Source of the DNA: Planctomycetota bacterium
Lineage (GTDB): Bacteria > Planctomycetota > Planctomycetia > Isosphaerales > Isosphaeraceae
NCBI GenBank assembly: GCA_021818605.1
Contig: JAKAUH010000443.1
Coordinates: 1 to 8,830, forward strand
Reading direction: 5' to 3'
DNA length: 8,830 bases
Shown here one piece after another: positions 5,296-8,830 of the stretch (position 1 is the first letter of the stretch; every line of letters starts with the position of its first letter). Below the pieces are notes generated by a model. It made no database searches. It was not told the DNA's origin and was given only the letters and a program-made list of their open reading frames with translations. A program made the position numbers and the translations under genes.

Positions 5296-8200
5296 TCACG
5301 GTCCTGCCGGCGTGACGACCAGCTCGATGGGCGATGAGCTATCCTCGGTGCCGGTGGACTCGGCGGTGGCCACCGCGTAGAAGGGGCGGACCATCGCCGG
5401 CGCCCACGGGTCGGCCTGGAGGAACACGGTGCGCTCGGTCTGCGACTCGGTGATCAGCACGCCGTTGAGGCCGATGTTGAGCACGCGGACGCCCTGTGGC
5501 AGGTTCTTCACGTCGATCGGCACCCGGCCCTTGAAGGCCGGCGACCGCCGGACCGAGAGAGTCATCTCGGCCCGCTCGCCGGGCCGGAGCACCACGCGCG
5601 ATGGCCGCGCCGTGACCGTGATGTTGGTCACCGGCGTGACCGTGATCCGGCCGCCCGACAGATCGCCCGGGTCGATCTCGCGGCGGAGTGCGGGCGAGCC
5701 GCCCGGCGACTTACCGCGGGCCAGTTCGCGCGCGACGACCCGCCAGGTCGGCGGCGAGTAGGCCGGCGCCGTCAGGTCGGCCGAGAGCGACAGAATGCCG
5801 GTCAGCTCGTCGCCCGGGATGATCGCCGGGGTCATCGTCACGCCCGGCGGCAAGTCCTTGGCGATGACCTCCACCGGCGAGTTGAAACCGTCGTGGCGGA
5901 GCAAGGTCAGGTCCACCAGCGCCGTCCCGCCGCGGGGGATGTTGGGGTTCTCGGTGCCGAGGAAGAGTTCGAAGGACGGATGCGGCCGGCGCAGGACCAG
6001 GTGATAGCCGTGGTCGCCGCCGCCCTGGCCCCGCACGTCCTCGACCTGGACCAGGTACTCGCCATCGCCCGGAGCGACGAAGGTGACGCGCGAATCCTTC
6101 TCATACGACGCGCCGCCGTCGTCGTTGCGGAAAGACAGCGTCGCCGGCGCGATTCCGCCGGGCGGGAACTTCGTGCCGGGCGGGTGGATCTCGACCTTGT
6201 ACATGACCTGGTTGATCGGGTGGTGCTCGGGCGTGGTCTCGAGCCAGCCGATCCGCTGGCCCTGCTGGCTCCAGAAGACACAGTCATCGTCCGGATTGCG
6301 GGGCAGGGCCCGGATCCGCACCAACTCGCGGCCGAACCAGAGGTAGTCGTTGACCGCCAGCGAATCCCAGCGCGTCAGGCGGATATTCGGCGTGGTCGAC
6401 GAATGATCACGAAAGGCGACCTCGGTCTGATCGACCGGCCGGAGCACCGCCCGCGGCACCGGGTTTCCGTGCGAATCGAGCACCTCGACGATCGAGTCGA
6501 TCCGCGTGCCCAGCCGGCGGCCGAAGACCTCGACGATCACCGTCTCACCCTTGCGCGCGGCGAAGCGATAGACATCCACATCGCCGTCGTGGCCGATCCG
6601 ACCCGACACGCCACCGGGGACCGGCAGCCGCTGCGCCAGCGCGGCGGTGTCGTTCGTCTCACGCTCGACGGCCTGCGGGCCCTCGGCGACGACGATGTTC
6701 CGGGACGTCTCCGACTGGCGCCCCTTGCCGCCCGAGAGGACCACCGGCACGCCGAGGATCGTGCCCGGCTCGACGGTCGCGGCCACGGGCATCGGGACCT
6801 CGCGCACGCCGCCGAGGTTCCAGCCGTCGACCTCGATCCGCGCGGTTGCCCCGCGCTCGACGCCCAGCGGGAAGACCGTTCGGACGAACGGCAAGGATCC
6901 AGCGATGATCCGGTAGAAGTGCCCGCCCGAGCCGCCCATGTCGGCGTCGGCGACCGATAACGTCATCGCGCCGCTCGATCGCGCCGTCCAGCCGAGGGTC
7001 GGTTCCGTCAGCGAGCCCATGCCCGACCGTCCCGCGGCGGCCTGCGCGACGACATGGCCCGAGGCGTCGCTGAGAGTCAGCACCGGCCTCAGCTTTGACT
7101 CCATCGAGGCCGCGACGACCCGGAAGACCAGTTTCTGACCGGCCTTCGCCTCGAAGCGATAAACATCCACATCACCCGGATGGTCGATCGTGCCGACGAG
7201 GGTTGCGGGGAGCGCCGTCGGATGGCTCGCGGCCTGCTCGGGCCGGTCGTTCGGCTCGTGCTCGGCGGCCTCGGGGTCGGCGACCACGTGGAAGAGCTGA
7301 AAGCCCGGCACACCCAGCGGCGTCGCGACGCCGATCGCGCGCAGGCCGACCCGCGCCTTCGCCACGATTGTCAGCTCGACCTCCAGACGGTTCGGATCGG
7401 CCTTCTTCCCCTTCGCCGGCAGGATCGTCGCGGTGACACCGCCCTCGGGCAGCAGGACGGCCGTCGCGCGGCCAACGCCGGTGCCGGTTAGCGTTAGCTT
7501 TCTCTTGCCGCCGCGCACCGCACCCCGCGGCGAGGGTGGGTTGAGCGATGCGTTGCGCATCAGCGTTGGCGCCGGAGACCTCGGCACGCCGGCGGGGGCC
7601 GGCGGCTGCCGAAGCACCAGGCCCGGCGCCGCGGGCCGCGGTGATTGGCCCGTCTCCCACAGCGCCAGCGAGCCGTCGTAGCGCCCGAGAGCCAGGCGCT
7701 TGCCGTCCGGCGCGAAGGCCAGGGCCTGGACCCAGTCGGCCTGCGCCGGCAGCGGCTCTCGCGGCTCGAGCGACGGGAGGTCCCAGAGCTTCACCGACCG
7801 GTCCTCGCCGCTCGAGGCCAGCAAACGGCCGTCGGCTGACACCGCCAGGCGCAGGATCGCCGCGTCATGAGCGAATGCCGACCGCTCCAGCCGAGGCTCG
7901 CCCATCGCCTTGCCGTCGCCCGATCGCACGCGGTACATCCGGATCGAGCGATCCACGCCGCCGGCCAGCAGGTGCGAGCCGTCCGGCGTGAAGGACACGG
8001 CGTAGAGTTCGGCGGTCGACTCCGAGAGCGTCGACGTCCGGCGCCCGGCGGACCAGTCCCAGAGCCGGACCGTCCGATCGGCCGCGCACGACGCCACGGT
8101 CCGGCCATCGGGCGAGAAGGTCAGGCCGTAGACGGCGTCGCTGTGCTCCTTCAACGGCTGGACCACCTTGCCCGAGGCGACGTCCCAGATGACGATCTGC

Positions 8201-8830
8201 CGGTCGTAGCCCGACGTGGCGAGCGTCTTGCCGTCCGGGCTGATCGCCGCGGCGAGGATCGCGTCGGAGTGCCCGCGCAAGGTGCGCCGCCGCTTCCAGG
8301 TCGATGTGTCCCACGCGGTCCACGCGCCAAACAGGCCGGGCCTGCCGCCCGCGGCGATCAGCGTCCGCCCGTCGGGCGTGAACCGGACCGAGGTGATCAG
8401 ACCAGGATGATCGCCCAGCGTCGCCGTCGGCTTGCCTGCCGCGAGGTTGAAAACGACGACCTCACGCGCGGCGGCCGAGGCGAGCAGATGGCCGTCGGGA
8501 CTGAAGGCGACGGATTCGACCGCGTCGGCGGCCAGGGTTTTCAGCGGAACCCTTGGCAGCCCGGCGAGCACGTCAGCAAGCGAGGCCAGCGGCGTCTCGG
8601 TGGCGGAGGGACCATCGAAATTGGCGCCCTCGGCGACCCAGCGTGAGAGCACGTCGATCTCGGCGCGGGGCAGGGGGGGCTGCTTGTAGGGCATCCGCAC
8701 TGGCGCGCCGGGCCGGATCGAGGCGATCAGCTCGCTCGAGTCCGGGTCGCCCGGCTCGACGATCGACTCGGCCATCGTCTTGCCTCCGCGCCGGAGCGCG
8801 GCGAAGGTCGCCATGCTCAACCCGCCCGAG
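5296..8830 (-). CDS. Large multidomain protein: planctomycete cytochrome c domain tail, seven-bladed WD40, Ig-like and PPC domains; 5' end outside window
   Basis: The frame is open through the window edge. Residues are numbered from the codon at 8820-8818. Residues 1-72 match the end of the planctomycete cytochrome c domain (GDPDSSELIASI, RMPYK with a candidate haem-ligand Met 43, EIDVLSRWVAEGA); the CxxCH haem motif must lie upstream. Residues 94-391 (bases 7648-8541) form seven WD40 repeats with SPDG and LWD/IWD ends, a complete propeller. A Pro-rich linker leads to an IPT/Ig-like domain (about 428-514). Next come PPC domain 1 (520-624, HEPND and GDVDVYRFEA) and a second Ig-like stretch (641-712). 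PPC domain 2 starts at 719 (RETND, GDVDVYRFAA), is interrupted by an insert at about 805-890 (DYLWFGRELVRI..LP), and resumes at 897-944. Two C-terminal Ig-like domains (945-1060, 1067-1174) close it. Export to the periplasm or cell surface is expected but its signal is not in view. Function is unknown; redox-linked or scaffold/adhesion roles are inference. Confidence 0.9.
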   Translation of the reverse strand, partial: SGGLSMATFAALRRGGKTMAESIVEPGDPDSSELIASIRPGAPVRMPYKQPPLPRAEIDVLSRWVAEGANFDGPSATETPLASLADVLAGLPRVPLKTLAADAVESVAFSPDGHLLASAAAREVVVFNLAAGKPTATLGDHPGLITSVRFTPDGRTLIAAGGRPGLFGAWTAWDTSTWKRRRTLRGHSDAILAAAISPDGKTLATSGYDRQIVIWDVASGKVVQPLKEHSDAVYGLTFSPDGRTVASCAADRTVRLWDWSAGRRTSTLSESTAELYAVSFTPDGSHLLAGGVDRSIRMYRVRSGDGKAMGEPRLERSAFAHDAAILRLAVSADGRLLASSGEDRSVKLWDLPSLEPREPLPAQADWVQALAFAPDGKRLALGRYDGSLALWETGQSPRPAAPGLVLRQPPAPAGVPRSPAPTLMRNASLNPPSPRGAVRGGKRKLTLTGTGVGRATAVLLPEGGVTATILPAKGKKADPNRLEVELTIVAKARVGLRAIGVATPLGVPGFQLFHVVADPEAAEHEPNDRPEQAASHPTALPATLVGTIDHPGDVDVYRFEAKAGQKLVFRVVAASMESKLRPVLTLSDASGHVVAQAAAGRSGMGSLTEPTLGWTARSSGAMTLSVADADMGGSGGHFYRIIAGSLPFVRTVFPLGVERGATARIEVDGWNLGGVREVPMPVAATVEPGTILGVPVVLSGGKGRQSETSRNIVVAEGPQAVERETNDTAALAQRLPVPGGVSGRIGHDGDVDVYRFAARKGETVIVEVFGRRLGTRIDSIVEVLDSHGNPVPRAVLRPVDQTEVAFRDHSSTTPNIRLTRWDSLAVNDYLWFGRELVRIRALPRNPDDDCVFWSQQGQRIGWLETTPEHHPINQVMYKVEIHPPGTKFPPGGIAPATLSFRNDDGGASYEKDSRVTFVAPGDGEYLVQVEDVRGQGGGDHGYHLVLRRPHPSFELFLGTENPNIPRGGTALVDLTLLRHDGFNSPVEVIAKDLPPGVTMTPAIIPGDELTGILSLSADLTAPAYSPPTWRVVARELARGKSPGGSPALRREIDPGDLSGGRITVTPVTNITVTARPSRVVLRPGERAEMTLSVRRSPAFKGRVPIDVKNLPQGVRVLNIGLNGVLITESQTERTVFLQADPWAPAMVRPFYAVATAESTGTEDSSSPIELVVTPAGP

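Noticed and set aside
5893..6960. Long plus-strand open frame (355 codons) opposite the large minus-strand gene
   Set aside because: Its protein is Arg/Asp/His-rich with no recognisable motif. It is an antisense by-product of high GC codon use, while the minus strand holds clear PPC domains.
7488..7566. Possible palindromic insertion in the linker of the large gene: hairpins CGCCGCG/CGCGGCG (7509-7532) and GATGCG-TTG-CGCATC (7547-7561), with clustered rare codons such as CTA and AGA
   Set aside because: The encoded stretch (PRGAVRGGKRKLTLTGTG) fits the normal opening of an IPT/Ig-like domain, so it does not need to be an inserted element. The rare codons remain slightly odd.
8818..8820. TTG at 8820 as the start of the large minus-strand gene
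   Set aside because: The frame stays open to the window edge and the cytochrome c domain needs its haem motif upstream, so the true start is outside the window.

Overview
The window is GC-rich and gene-dense, and it reads like a planctomycete chromosome, most plausibly an Isosphaeraceae-type member. This is inference from gene content. The tail of a planctomycete-type cytochrome c domain is fused to a WD40 propeller and PPC/Ig-like modules. There is also a Uma2-family protein of the 'KRADYF..VVWDVDP' type and an Rpn-like protein of the DUF4351-tailed type. I see no rRNA, tRNA, CRISPR array, transposase or integrase.

Layout, left to right. (1) Bases 1-1026, plus strand: the C-terminal catalytic part of an S9 (DPP-IV-like) prolyl oligopeptidase family protein, cut by the window edge, with an odd Gly-Ala and Arg-rich tail. 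(2) Bases 1078-1935, plus: an Rpn-like PD-(D/E)XK-type protein whose usual catalytic Glu appears to be Asn. Its last ~100 codons are repeated just downstream as a decayed fragment (1984-2283). (3) Bases 2449-3009, plus: a Uma2-family putative endonuclease, preceded by a good sigma-70-like promoter at 2363-2391. (4) Bases 3117-3770, minus: a HAD-superfamily sugar-phosphate phosphatase or mutase-like protein. (5) Bases 3997-5001, plus: a TIM-barrel sugar phosphate isomerase/epimerase-like protein. Genes 4 and 5 diverge from a compact 226-bp region in which two promoters stand back to back, their -35 boxes forming a short palindrome. (6) Bases 5002-5295: a convergent intergenic region holding a striking AT-rich inverted repeat with 33-nt arms, 31/33 matched, built of 9-10-nt TTCGTG-type units. 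A second run of related 9-nt units follows. (7) Bases 5296-8830, minus: a very large secreted-type multidomain protein (cytochrome c tail, seven-bladed WD40, Ig-like/PPC modules) whose N-terminus lies beyond the window.

How the genes may relate. The HAD protein and the TIM-barrel protein could be co-regulated sugar metabolism enzymes, because they share a divergent control region. The Rpn-like protein, its fragment and Uma2 form a small cluster of PD-(D/E)XK-type genes of unknown physiological role; these families are commonly present in many copies in planctomycete genomes. The two large flanking proteins look unrelated to these.

I found no clear new multi-gene system. The parts that family annotation does not explain are the 5059-5214 inverted repeat with its 9-nt units, the mosaic tandem duplication at 1621-2283, and the back-to-back promoter palindrome at 3820-3882.
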